Assembly: GCA_903902345.1 (NCBI GenBank)
Contig: CAIUUR010000232.1
Coordinates: 1 to 43,658, forward strand
Origin: an uncultured Geobacteraceae bacterium
GTDB taxonomy: Bacteria > Desulfobacterota > Desulfuromonadia > Geobacterales > CAIOGM01
DNA: 43,658 bases
Reading direction: 5' to 3'
Within the stretch, counting starts at the first letter, position 1, and every line of letters starts with the position of its first letter. Made by a program: the position numbers and the translations under genes. Positions 25,008-32,515 of the stretch are shown piece by piece. The notes below the pieces were generated by a model that was given only the letters and a program-made list of their open reading frames with translations, did no database searches and was not told the origin of the DNA.

Positions 25008-26144
25008 ATGAAGATCGCGACGCAGGCAACACAGATCGGACTGGAGACGAACAGCCGTACCGGAGCCGTCTCCGTCCCCATCTACCAGACCGCCACTTTC
25101 CGCCACCCGGGACTGGGACAGAGCACCGGCTACGACTACAGCCGCTCGGGAAACCCCACCCGGCAGGCGCTGGAGGAAGGGATGGCCCGGCTGGACGGCG
25201 GAGCACGAGGCTTCGCCTACTCCACGGGGATGGCGGCCATCACCAGCCTTCTCTTCCTCTTCAAAAGCGGCGACCATCTGGTGGTCACCGAGGATCTCTA
25301 CGGCGGCACCTACCGGTTGTTCGAGCAGTGCCTCCAGCAGTACGGCCTCACCTTCTCCTACGTGGACAGCTCGGACCCCGAAGCGGTCCGGAAGGCCATT
25401 CGCCCCGAAACCCGGGCGCTCTTCGTGGAGTCCCTCACCAACCCGCTCCTCAAGGTAGCGGACATCGCCACCCTGTCAGAGTTATGCAAGGCGCGGGGGC
25501 TCCTCCTCATCGTGGACAACACCTTCCTCACCCCCTACCTCCTCCGACCGCTGGATCTGGGGGCCGATATTTCCCTCTACAGCGGCACCAAGTACCTCTC
25601 AGGCCACAATGACACTCTCTCCGGCCTGGTGGTGGTAAAGGATCCGGCCCTGGCGGAGAAGGTCTACTTTCACCAGAACTCCATCGGCGCGGTGCTGGGC
25701 CCCCAGGATGCCTGGCTCACGATCAGGGGAATCAAGACCCTCTCCGTCCGGCTGGACCGGCAGCAGGAAAACGCCGGGAAGATCGCCCGGTGGCTGGAGA
25801 GCCATCCCCAGGTGGAGAAGGTACACTATCCTGGGCTGGCCGATCACCCCGGCCACCAGCTGATGAAACGGCAGGCCCGGGGTTTCGGCGCCATGATTGC
25901 CTTTCAGGTGACCGACCCCGCCCTGGTGGAACAGCTTCTGATGAAAACTACGATCATCTCCTTTGCCGAGAGCCTGGGTGGGGTGGAGAGTCTCATCACC
26001 TTCCCGGCGGTGCAGACCCACGCCGACATCGAGCCGGAGAAGCGGGAGCGGTTGGGGATCACGGCCGGGCTCCTTCGGCTCTCCGTGGGAATCGAAGATG
26101 TAGACGATCTCATCGCCGACCTCGCCGCAGCCTTTACAGGCTGA
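25008..26144 (+). CDS. Transsulfuration PLP enzyme, MetB/MetC family (first copy)
   Basis: This 378-residue enzyme of the Cys/Met-metabolism PLP family has YDYSRSGNPTR, STGMAAITS, LIVDNTFLTPYL and the PLP-lysine motif LYSGTKYLSGHND. A SAM riboswitch upstream points to methionine synthesis. Sequence alone does not separate cystathionine gamma-synthase from beta-lyase or O-acylhomoserine sulfhydrylase; the short length and tandem pairing with a second copy suggest one synthase and one lyase. GGGAGGAG lies before ATG 25008. Confidence 0.9.
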   Translation: MKIATQATQIGLETNSRTGAVSVPIYQTATFRHPGLGQSTGYDYSRSGNPTRQALEEGMARLDGGARGFAYSTGMAAITSLLFLFKSGDHLVVTEDLYGGTYRLFEQCLQQYGLTFSYVDSSDPEAVRKAIRPETRALFVESLTNPLLKVADIATLSELCKARGLLLIVDNTFLTPYLLRPLDLGADISLYSGTKYLSGHNDTLSGLVVVKDPALAEKVYFHQNSIGAVLGPQDAWLTIRGIKTLSVRLDRQQENAGKIARWLESHPQVEKVHYPGLADHPGHQLMKRQARGFGAMIAFQVTDPALVEQLLMKTTIISFAESLGGVESLITFPAVQTHADIEPEKRERLGITAGLLRLSVGIEDVDDLIADLAAAFTG

Positions 26145-26180
26145 GCGAGAGACTAATTCAGCACCAGGCAAAATGCTTTT

Positions 26181-26297
26181 CACACGGATTTAACGGATGA
26201 CACGGATCAAGGCGGATTAAACCTTTGCCCTGATAAAAAAAGAGGCTGTTTTTTTGTTATATCCGTTTGATCCGTCTAGATCCGTGTCATCCGTGTG
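26181..26297. repeat. Paired inverted-repeat element (cacacggat...atccgtgtg)
   Basis: The left arm 26181-26217 has repeated ACGGAT units; the right arm 26261-26297 has repeated ATCCGT units. The outer 9 bp are perfectly complementary and the rest pair with shifts of one base. Between them is an AT-rich loop. It separates the two MetB/MetC-family genes. The right outer flank gccgttttt recalls the A/T-rich ends of the elements at 37095-37397. Confidence 0.7.
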
Positions 26298-26338
26298 CCG
26301 TTTTTCCCCAACTCATACTGCTCCCGGAGGAATAATCT

Positions 26339-27475
26339 ATGGATATCGCCACCCGTCTCATCCATACCGGCGCCTCGGTGGAACCGGTGCAGGGGGCGCT
26401 CAGCGTCCCCCTCTACCACGCCTCCACCTATGCCCAGCCCTCCCTGGAGAGTTTCGGCCGCTGGGATTACGCCCGCTCCGGCAACCCCACACGCCATGCC
26501 CTGGAGGAAGCCGTCGCCGCCCTGGAGGGTGGGTCCGTGGGATGCGCCTTCGGCTCGGGAATGGCCGCCACCTCCTCAACGCTCCTCCTGTTTCAACCGG
26601 GGGACCACCTGGTGGTCTGCGATGATGTGTACGGTGGGACCTTCCGGGTCATGACCAAACTCTTCGCCCAGTGGGGGCTCACCGTCACCTTCGTGGACGC
26701 CACCGAAACAACCAACATCGCCGCAGCCCTCAGGCCCAACACCAGGGCGCTCTTCCTGGAGACCCCTTCCAACCCGCTGCTCAAGATCATCGACCTTCGG
26801 GCCGCCGCGACCCTGGCCAGGGAACGTGGAGTGTTGACCATCGTGGACAACACCTTCATGACCCCCTACTTCCAGCGTCCCCTGGAGCTTGGGTGTGACA
26901 TCGTCATCCACAGCGGCACCAAGTTTCTCAACGGCCATAGCGACGTGGTCTGCGGCTTCGCCGTCACCGCCGACCCTACCCTGGGGGAGCGGCTCCGCTT
27001 CGTCCAGAACGCCTTCGGCGCGGTCCTTGGCCCCAACGACGCCTGGCTGACCCTTCGGGGGTTACGAACCCTCAAGGTTAGGATGGAGGAGAGTCAAAAA
27101 GGGGCCAAGACCATCGCCTCGTGGCTTGCGGACCACCCCCGCGTCAGTCAGGTATGGTATCCCGGCCTCCCCGGCCATCCCGGCTACGCCGTGCACCAGT
27201 CCCAGGCCTCCGGTCCCGGCGCGGTGCTCTCCTTCCAGCTGGACTCCTTCGAACTCACGAAGAAGGTACTGGAAGGGGTGAGACTCATGGCCTTTGCGGT
27301 AAGTCTGGGTGGTGTCGAAAGCATCCTCTCCTACCCGGCCAAGATGTCCCATGCCGCCATGCCGGCTGAAGAGCGGGCGCTCCGGGGGATCAGCGACTCC
27401 CTGGTCCGGCTCTGCGTGGGGCTGGAATCCCCCGACGATCTTATCGCGGAACTTGACCGGCTGATGAATTCCTGA
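26339..27475 (+). CDS. Transsulfuration PLP enzyme, MetB/MetC family (second copy)
   Basis: This 378-residue paralogue has the same length and motifs as the first copy: WDYARSGNPTR, SGMAATSSTLL, IVDNTFMTPYF and HSGTKFLNGHSD with the PLP lysine. The two probably carry out successive steps (cystathionine synthesis and cleavage) or different sulfur-donor reactions. It has no SAM riboswitch of its own; the 194-bp gap holds an inverted-repeat element whose hairpin might limit read-through. CGGAGGAA lies 7 bases before ATG 26339. A lipocalin gene follows after 30 bp. Confidence 0.9.
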   Translation: MDIATRLIHTGASVEPVQGALSVPLYHASTYAQPSLESFGRWDYARSGNPTRHALEEAVAALEGGSVGCAFGSGMAATSSTLLLFQPGDHLVVCDDVYGGTFRVMTKLFAQWGLTVTFVDATETTNIAAALRPNTRALFLETPSNPLLKIIDLRAAATLARERGVLTIVDNTFMTPYFQRPLELGCDIVIHSGTKFLNGHSDVVCGFAVTADPTLGERLRFVQNAFGAVLGPNDAWLTLRGLRTLKVRMEESQKGAKTIASWLADHPRVSQVWYPGLPGHPGYAVHQSQASGPGAVLSFQLDSFELTKKVLEGVRLMAFAVSLGGVESILSYPAKMSHAAMPAEERALRGISDSLVRLCVGLESPDDLIAELDRLMNS

Positions 27476-27505
27476 TACTTCATGAAGCAGGGAAAGGAGG
27501 AGAAC

Positions 27506-28003
27506 ATGAAAACGATTATCGCGACGCTCCTGCTCCTCCTGACGCCCCACTTCTGCCCCGCCCAGGCCGTCTCACCTGTTCGGACCGTATCCTCCGTGGA
27601 GCTGACGCGCTACACGGGGCTCTGGCACGAAATCGCCCGTTACCCCAACTTCTTTCAGGAGGGGTGCCGCGACAGTACGGCTACCTATACCCTCACCTCC
27701 GACAACGAGATGGAGGTTGTCAATCGCTGCATCAAGGGGACCAAGCAGTCGGAAGTCAAGGGGCGTGCCTGGCTGGTTGACCCTGCCGAACCGGCCAGAC
27801 TCAAGGTCACCTTCTTCTGGCCCTTCCGGAGTGATTACTGGATCATCGATCTGGGGGAAAACTACGAATACGCCGTGGTGGGAACGCCGGACCGGAAATA
27901 TCTCTGGATACTGGCACGCCAGCCGAAGCTTTCACCGGAGCTGTATGCCGGTATTCTCCGGAGGGTCGAGCAGCAGGGATTCGATCCCGCCAGGCTCCGG
28001 TAA
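27506..28003 (+). CDS. Bacterial lipocalin (Blc-like), exported
   Basis: This 165-residue protein has a signal peptide (about 1-22) and a lipocalin fold. YTGLWHEIARYPNFFQEGC holds the GxW motif, YEYAVVGTPDRKYLWILAR the second conserved region. It lacks the lipobox of E. coli Blc: the cysteine in HFCPAQ has no suitable residues before it. It is therefore probably a soluble periplasmic lipid carrier. ATG 27506 has AAAGGAGGAG upstream. A TetR regulator gene follows after 41 bp. Confidence 0.9.
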   Translation: MKTIIATLLLLLTPHFCPAQAVSPVRTVSSVELTRYTGLWHEIARYPNFFQEGCRDSTATYTLTSDNEMEVVNRCIKGTKQSEVKGRAWLVDPAEPARLKVTFFWPFRSDYWIIDLGENYEYAVVGTPDRKYLWILARQPKLSPELYAGILRRVEQQGFDPARLR

Positions 28004-28044
28004 ACAACAGGTGATACTGCGCCGTACCATAACGAGGAACTAGC

Positions 28045-28635
28045 ATGTCCGACAACGATTGCCGCGTCACCCTGATGGCTGTTGCCACGCCGCTCTTTGC
28101 CGAAAAAGGATTTCACGGAGTAAGCGTTCGGGAGCTGGCCAAGGCCGCCGGCATGAACCTCTCCATGATCTCCTACTATTTCGGCGGCAAGGAGGCTCTC
28201 TACGCCGCCGTCCTGTCCCAGCAGTTCGCCACCCTGGGACAGGTGACCGACATCAAGGCGCTGGCCATGGATCCCCTGGGGAAATTTGAACGGTATATCC
28301 GCTCCACGGTGGAGCGCTACCGAAAGAATCCCTACCTCCTCCGCTTCTACACCAGCGAGTTGACCAACCCCACCCCCAGTTTCCAGCTCATCGTCAAGCC
28401 GGCCATCCGCGAAGTTCTCGTGGTGCTGCAGGAGATTTTCAACGAAGGGCTCGCTGCCGGGCAATTCCGCCAGGGGCTCGACCCCATGGACACGATTCTG
28501 GCCCTGGCCGGTATGATCAACTTCTACTTTCTCCTGGAACCGGTTACCCAGGAGATGGTGAACCATGCCCCCCAGCGGGACGAGGTCCTGGTGAATCACC
28601 TCATGGACATCTTCACCAGGGGAGTGGCTGTTTAA
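28045..28635 (+). CDS. TetR-family transcriptional regulator
   Basis: This 196-residue protein has a TetR helix-turn-helix (about 12-55: ATPLFAEKGFHGVSVRELAK, MISYYFGGKEALYAAV). A C-terminal helical ligand domain follows, rich in hydrophobic residues near the end. ACGAGGAA stands 7 bases before the ATG. It may control the upstream lipocalin gene and respond to a lipid or drug-like molecule; that is inferred from position. The gene is convergent with sfsA, with an inverted-repeat element between. Confidence 0.9.
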   Translation: MSDNDCRVTLMAVATPLFAEKGFHGVSVRELAKAAGMNLSMISYYFGGKEALYAAVLSQQFATLGQVTDIKALAMDPLGKFERYIRSTVERYRKNPYLLRFYTSELTNPTPSFQLIVKPAIREVLVVLQEIFNEGLAAGQFRQGLDPMDTILALAGMINFYFLLEPVTQEMVNHAPQRDEVLVNHLMDIFTRGVAV

Positions 28636-28742
28636 TTGACAATGGACAGTTGATAATTGACAATTACCCCCTCCCCCATCTACTTCCGCCATCAATTATC
28701 CATTGTCAATTGTCAATTGTCAATTGTCCATTATCAACTGTC
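28636..28742. repeat. Paired inverted-repeat element (ttgacaatggac...gtccattatcaa)
   Basis: The whole gap between the tetR and sfsA genes is filled. The left arm (28636-28665) has TTGACAATGGACAGTTGATA units; the right arm (28691-28742) has ATTGTCAATTGTCAATTGTC units. TGACAATTGAC-like units repeat about every 9-10 bp. The right arm enters the sfsA coding end. It could fold as a long hairpin and end transcripts from both sides. Confidence 0.75.
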
Positions 28743-29431
28743 AGCCGCACCGGCAGCCGAGTAACGAGGGAGATCCCCGCCGGCGAAACATCCGCACGGT
28801 AAGCGAGAGCTTCCACGCCGACGGTCACCGCTTCCCGCAGGAGTACGCCATAGCGTGGATCGATCCGGTCGGCTGGAGCCATGGCCCGACAGTCTCCCCG
28901 CTGCACCACGTAGAAGATTACCCCCCGTTCCCCGCTCCGGACGACATCCATCAGTTCGATGAGATGCTTCTGCCCCCGCAGGGTCACGGAATCGGGGAAG
29001 AGGGCTAGGCCATCCTCGGCCAGGGTGACGTTCTTTACCTCCACCCAGCATCTCCCCCCCTCTCCCGTCAGGAGAAGGTCCAGACGGCTGTCCCCCCGCG
29101 TGACTTCGGGGCGAATGGATTCATACCCCTGGAGCTCCGCCACAACACCCCCCAGGATCCCCTCCCGGACCAGCGTCGGGGTGATCCCCGTATTCACTCC
29201 GATCCAGCAGCCATCTACCTGCACCAGTTCCCAGGTGTGGGGGTACTTCCGTCCGGGGCGATCCGAACGGGAGAGGATGACGGGGCTTCCCGGAACGGCG
29301 CATCCCGTCATGCTCCCCGAGTTGGGACAATGCACGGTGATGGTCTCTCCGGAAGCCAGGATCACGTCGGCCAGGAATCGCTTGTAGCGTTGAATGAGAA
29401 CGCCGGTGAGAAGATTTTCGGGTAAGTTCAT
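28706..29431 (-). CDS. sfsA: SfsA (sugar fermentation stimulation protein family)
   Basis: About 241 residues with clear SfsA motifs: LIQRYKRFLADVILASGETI, HCPNSGSMTGCAVPGS, WELVQVDGCWIGVNTG, DSRLDLLLTGEGGRCWVEVK and PDSVTLRGQKHLIEL. The PD-(D/E)XK-like residues D and ExK are present; the family has been described as DNA-binding and nuclease-like, but its role is uncertain. The last 12 residues (RLTVDNGQLTIDN) and the stop come from a repeat element. ATG 29431 overlaps the upstream stop (ATGA), so the longer in-frame version from 29632 is rejected. Confidence 0.9.
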   Translation of the reverse strand: MNLPENLLTGVLIQRYKRFLADVILASGETITVHCPNSGSMTGCAVPGSPVILSRSDRPGRKYPHTWELVQVDGCWIGVNTGITPTLVREGILGGVVAELQGYESIRPEVTRGDSRLDLLLTGEGGRCWVEVKNVTLAEDGLALFPDSVTLRGQKHLIELMDVVRSGERGVIFYVVQRGDCRAMAPADRIDPRYGVLLREAVTVGVEALAYRADVSPAGISLVTRLPVRLTVDNGQLTIDN

Positions 29432-29964
29432 AGAACTATCTTCACCCGTCCCACCAGCGCCCCCGTCTGGAACGTCACATCCCGCAGCGTCACGAAGTCC
29501 AGGGGGTGAACCCCCTTCACCGATGCGCCGAACAACGGAGCCAGTTTCGGTATCCGGGCCAAGTCGCAGATGATGCTCCCTGCCTGCCAGGTCAGGAACG
29601 GGACTCGCCCCACGATCCTGGCGGTGACCCAATCGAGGGAAAAAGGCTTCACCTCGTCGGCCTTCAGTACCAGATATCTCCCTTCCGGGGTGAAATCCAC
29701 CCGCTGGAGGGTGAGCCGGGCCGAAAAAGAGATGTCGAAAGGGAGCGGCCGTTTGCGCACCTTGCCGGTGATCTCGCCATAGCCGTCATGGAACCGGATC
29801 TCCAGCTCCCGGATGTCGTCCTCCTCCCCCGTGGAGACCAGTTCCCGCTGGAACAGCTCCTCGGTTATCCGAAACTCCCGCTTGGTGAAGAGCTCCCGCA
29901 GATTCTGCTCCTCCATGAACTGCCGCAGGAGCGGGTTGGATATCTTGTTAAAAATTTTCAACAT
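29428..29964 (-). CDS. Unknown conserved-looking protein upstream of sfsA
   Basis: This 178-residue protein is not from a family I can name. It begins MLKIFNKISNPLLRQFMEEQ, followed by a beta-rich domain (RELEIRFHDGYGEITGKVRK, VDFTPEGRYLVLKADEVKP) and a hydrophobic stretch near residues 115-130 without a clear membrane helix. ATG 29964 has GGGGAG 6 bases upstream. Its start overlaps the deaminase-like gene by 17 bases and its end overlaps sfsA by 4, so the three genes are one translational unit. Confidence 0.8.
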   Translation of the reverse strand: MLKIFNKISNPLLRQFMEEQNLRELFTKREFRITEELFQRELVSTGEEDDIRELEIRFHDGYGEITGKVRKRPLPFDISFSARLTLQRVDFTPEGRYLVLKADEVKPFSLDWVTARIVGRVPFLTWQAGSIICDLARIPKLAPLFGASVKGVHPLDFVTLRDVTFQTGALVGRVKIVL

Positions 29965-30553
29965 TAGGTGCTCCCCTTCCGTTATAGATCACTCCCCCCC
30001 GGGTTGCATACGCGCGGAGCACCGCCACGGCTTCATCGCGACAGCAGTCGCGAACAACCTTTATCCCTCGCCGTTCCAGAGTCCCCACCCACTCCGCCGG
30101 CTTGTCCCCCTCGTCGAACCCGATCTCCTCCACGTCTCCCCCCCGCGCCCCGCAGAGGAGCCGTCGCACCCCCGACCAGGGGAGGGCGCCGAGACACATG
30201 GCGCACGGTTCGGCGCTGGTCACCAGCTCGCACGCCGGGATTCCGGGAACGCTCAGATCAAAGGTTTTGAAAACCTGCTGAGCCAGCACCAGAGCCACCA
30301 TCTCGGCAAGGAGGATGGAACATACCCCGGAGGTGACCAGATTTACTCCGGCAGCCACCAGCCGCCCGCTTTCAATCTCGAAGATGGCGGCGCCGAAGGG
30401 ACCGCCGGTCCCCCGTTCCACATTCAGCCGGGCAAGAGCGATAGCCAATCGCACCCGCTCTTCCGGCGTGGGGAGGAAGGTCTCACCCGAGCCAAGATAC
30501 TCCCCAATCCAGGGGGGGAGAGTTATGGTAATCGTGTTCAAGTTCAAGTTCAC
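29948..30553 (-). CDS. Nucleoside-deaminase-fold protein with altered zinc site
   Basis: This cytidine/guanine-deaminase-like protein of about 200 residues has the second zinc motif SAEPCAMCLGALPW (PCxxC). The first motif, normally H-A-E, reads SILLAEMVAL: the zinc-binding histidine is leucine, by a CTT codon at 30308-30310 where CAT would give histidine. The glutamate that activates water is kept. Without the histidine, deamination would be weak or absent unless another residue replaces it. The start is uncertain: GTG 30553 is chosen; GTG 30586 would add 11 residues. No good ATG is available. Confidence 0.78.
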   Translation of the reverse strand: MNLNLNTITITLPPWIGEYLGSGETFLPTPEERVRLAIALARLNVERGTGGPFGAAIFEIESGRLVAAGVNLVTSGVCSILLAEMVALVLAQQVFKTFDLSVPGIPACELVTSAEPCAMCLGALPWSGVRRLLCGARGGDVEEIGFDEGDKPAEWVGTLERRGIKVVRDCCRDEAVAVLRAYATRGGVIYNGRGAPNVENF

Positions 30554-30607
30554 GTCACGCCCCGTATCGTTCCGAGTTCTTCCCACATCACATCAGGACC
30601 TGTACTT

Positions 30608-30761
30608 GTAGGGGCGCCCCTTGCGGGCGCCCTGTTGCCGTCACCACGGTGTCACTGTCGACAACAAAAAAAAAATCAAACCCGGATACCCGCGAGGGGC
30701 ATCCCTACAAAATCAACACCTGCAGACACCAAACCCGGATACCCGCAAGGGGCATCCCTAC
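30608..30761. repeat. Dispersed repeat cluster (two direct copies and one inverted copy)
   Basis: Two direct 32-bp copies at 30677-30708 and 30730-30761 (core CCCGGATACCCGC, GGGGCATCCCTAC) differ at one base. An inverted relative at 30608-30628 (GTAGGGGCGCCCCTTGCGGGC) matches 18 of 21 positions of the second copy's last 21 bases. An A-run (30665-30675) lies between. The cluster fills the gap between the deaminase-like gene and the zinc-ribbon gene. Confidence 0.75.
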
Positions 30762-30767
30762 GGAATT

Positions 30768-31154
30768 CTACCGCGACTCCTTGAACAACTTCTCCCTTAG
30801 CTCCTCATCGTAGATGCTTTCCTCTATGGCGTCCCGCCCCCAGGGGACCTTGCTCCGGATCAGAACCCTCCCCGCTCCGCCGGCGATGGCCTCCATGTCG
30901 CTCCAGAGGGCGTTGCGCAGTGCATGCAACTCTCCCTCTTCGGCTTTCCCCCCCTGGGCTATGTCCCGGCAGCGGCCACAGAGGAGCGCCAACAGTTCAG
31001 GAGCCGGCACTTCACCGGGAGAGTACTCCCATGGCCTCAAATCATCCTTCGCCCCGCACCATTCGCAGGCAAACTTGGCCCGCTTCCCCAGGATCTTGCC
31101 ATAGGACGCCACCAGTTCCTTCTGCTCCCTGTTCCCATCATACCCTTTCGCCAT
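30768..31154 (-). CDS. Small zinc-ribbon protein, PhnA-like
   Basis: This 128-residue protein has a zinc-ribbon-like pair CEWCG (about 30-34) and LCGRCR (about 58-63), spaced as in the PhnA N-terminal ribbon. A mixed charged helical tail of about 65 residues follows (LRNALWSDMEAIAGGAGRVL, EESIYDEELREKLFKESR). PhnA in some bacteria is linked to phosphonate use, but the name covers proteins of unknown role, and no other phosphonate gene is nearby. It is probably soluble and metal-binding. Confidence 0.7.
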   Translation of the reverse strand: MAKGYDGNREQKELVASYGKILGKRAKFACEWCGAKDDLRPWEYSPGEVPAPELLALLCGRCRDIAQGGKAEEGELHALRNALWSDMEAIAGGAGRVLIRSKVPWGRDAIEESIYDEELREKLFKESR

Positions 31155-31174
31155 GGGTCACCCCTCCGCAGCCG

Positions 31175-31390
31175 TCATTGCCGCTGAAAATACCACGTCG
31201 GCTTTACCGTGGGAACAAAAACCGCACCCGGTTCTGAGAGGAAGTTCAGGGAAGAATCAGGCAAAAATAAAGTCCCACCGTTACGGTAACAGTCAACCCC
31301 GCCGCCGGTATCAGCCGGCTGCGCCGATTTTTTCGGCGGACGCGACTTTTCCGGACGGGCGGGAGCGCCGCCAGACGCTTTGGTTTCCAT
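31175..31390 (-). CDS. Possible small protein of low complexity
   Basis: A 71-residue frame starts METKASGGAPARPEKSRPPK, basic and proline-rich, with a hydrophobic C-terminal half. The ribosome site is weak and a perfect hairpin CGCCGA-TTTTT-TCGGCG (31322-31338) lies within it. It may be a real small gene or chance. The remaining 31391-31513 shows nothing convincing. Confidence 0.25.
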   Translation of the reverse strand: METKASGGAPARPEKSRPPKKSAQPADTGGGVDCYRNGGTLFLPDSSLNFLSEPGAVFVPTVKPTWYFQRQ

Positions 31391-31513
31391 GAATCACTCT
31401 GGGGGAAGGACGGGAGGAGGAAAGGGAAAGTCGGCTAAACCGTTAGACACGTATCAGGGCTACAGCTGGAATCTTCAGGAAGGACATGAACTTGAAAAGA
31501 AAAGTTAACCGGT

Positions 31514-31900
31514 CTACCACTCTACACGCACAGGATAACGGCTGATGTGTGTATCCGGGGTAAGTATCGTCATGCCTTCGGCTATGGCTTGACAGATAAT
31601 AATGCGGTCAAATGGGTCTTTGTGATACTCCGGCAGGCGTGATAATTGAAGCACGGCGGCTTCATCAAGTGGCAGGCTCTCTATCCTGTGTCGAATCCGG
31701 TTATTTTTGATGAAGTCATGCGGTCGTTCCGGAAGAGGCAATTTGCCAATGTTGTGCTTAACGATTATCTCCCATGCTGAAGCTACACTTAAATGTATAT
31801 CATTTGCCGGATCTTCAAACAGGCGACGGGCGTTCAAGGATAGTTCGGGACTGTCTGAGACAAGCCAGAGAAATGAACAGGTATCCAACAGGATATTCAT
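31514..31900 (-). CDS. vapC: PIN-domain toxin, VapC-like
   Basis: This 128-residue PIN ribonuclease has acidic residues at MNILLDTCSFLWLV (D6), SVASAWEIIVK (E), DPFDRIIICQAI (D) and TPDTHISRYPV (D). The type resembles the group paired with Phd-like antitoxins. VapC toxins cut specific RNAs, often tRNA. It overlaps its antitoxin by 4 bases (ATGA at 31897-31900). All four acids are present, so activity is likely. Confidence 0.9.
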   Translation of the reverse strand: MNILLDTCSFLWLVSDSPELSLNARRLFEDPANDIHLSVASAWEIIVKHNIGKLPLPERPHDFIKNNRIRHRIESLPLDEAAVLQLSRLPEYHKDPFDRIIICQAIAEGMTILTPDTHISRYPVRVEW

Positions 31901-32142
31901 GGCGTGATGCCGGAAAACAGGGCGGTGATCTCTTCCGGTAATTCCTCAAAAAATGAGGTTGGCACCTCAAATGTTCCCTTGGCGAGACCAATTGGGCGCT
32001 TTGTCATCACTCTACTCATGATGGGGCGGATTTCCGCCACCGGTTTGTTCCGTTTACAGAGAATAAAGCTCTCTCCCTTTGCGACCTCATCAAGGTAACG
32101 GGAAAAATGGGTCTTAGCTTCTTGAACGTTTATAGTTATCAT
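31897..32142 (-). CDS. Phd/YefM-like antitoxin of the PIN toxin
   Basis: This 81-residue antitoxin has MITINVQEAKTHFSRYLDEV, GESFILCKRNKPVAEIRPI and a C-terminal toxin-binding tail ending in PEEITALFSGITP. It would repress its own promoter; GTATAC at 32149-32154 with nearby ACTAT repeats may be part of the operator. It overlaps vapC by 4 bases. Confidence 0.9.
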   Translation of the reverse strand: MITINVQEAKTHFSRYLDEVAKGESFILCKRNKPVAEIRPIMSRVMTKRPIGLAKGTFEVPTSFFEELPEEITALFSGITP

Positions 32143-32450
32143 AGTGGTTGTATACTAAACCATAAAGTTGACCAAGTCAAGAATGTTGCCTACGCACTCC
32201 CCCCCCACACAACCCCACGGCAAACCGCAATCCTTCATCACTTATAAGTCTCTCGCCCCCCCTCACGTCCATTGTTATCAAGGACATTGATGCCCCGGTG
32301 ACGGAGATATCTGCAAGAGCTTTGATACACGAGCCATGGGAACTGGGGTTCTGCTTTGCTCTACGCTCTCTGCGAGAGACCGCCTTTCCGGTTGAGCAGT
32401 GTGGCGCCGGCCTCCACGTGGCCAAGTTGCGTGTAACACGGGGTTGCCCG

Positions 32451-32478
32451 TTGACAAATCCGCCGGAGCTTATTACAT
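32451..32478 (+). promoter_or_regulatory. Sigma-70 promoter of degQ
   Basis: TTGACA (32451-32456) and TTACAT (32473-32478) are separated by 16 bases. They lie 38 bp before the protease ATG. The 32163-32450 part of the gap holds only an 82-codon minus-strand frame (32177-32425) that I do not support as a gene. Confidence 0.55.
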
Positions 32479-32515
32479 TGGCTCGGCAGACTCATACCAC
32501 GAACAGGAGGCTCCC

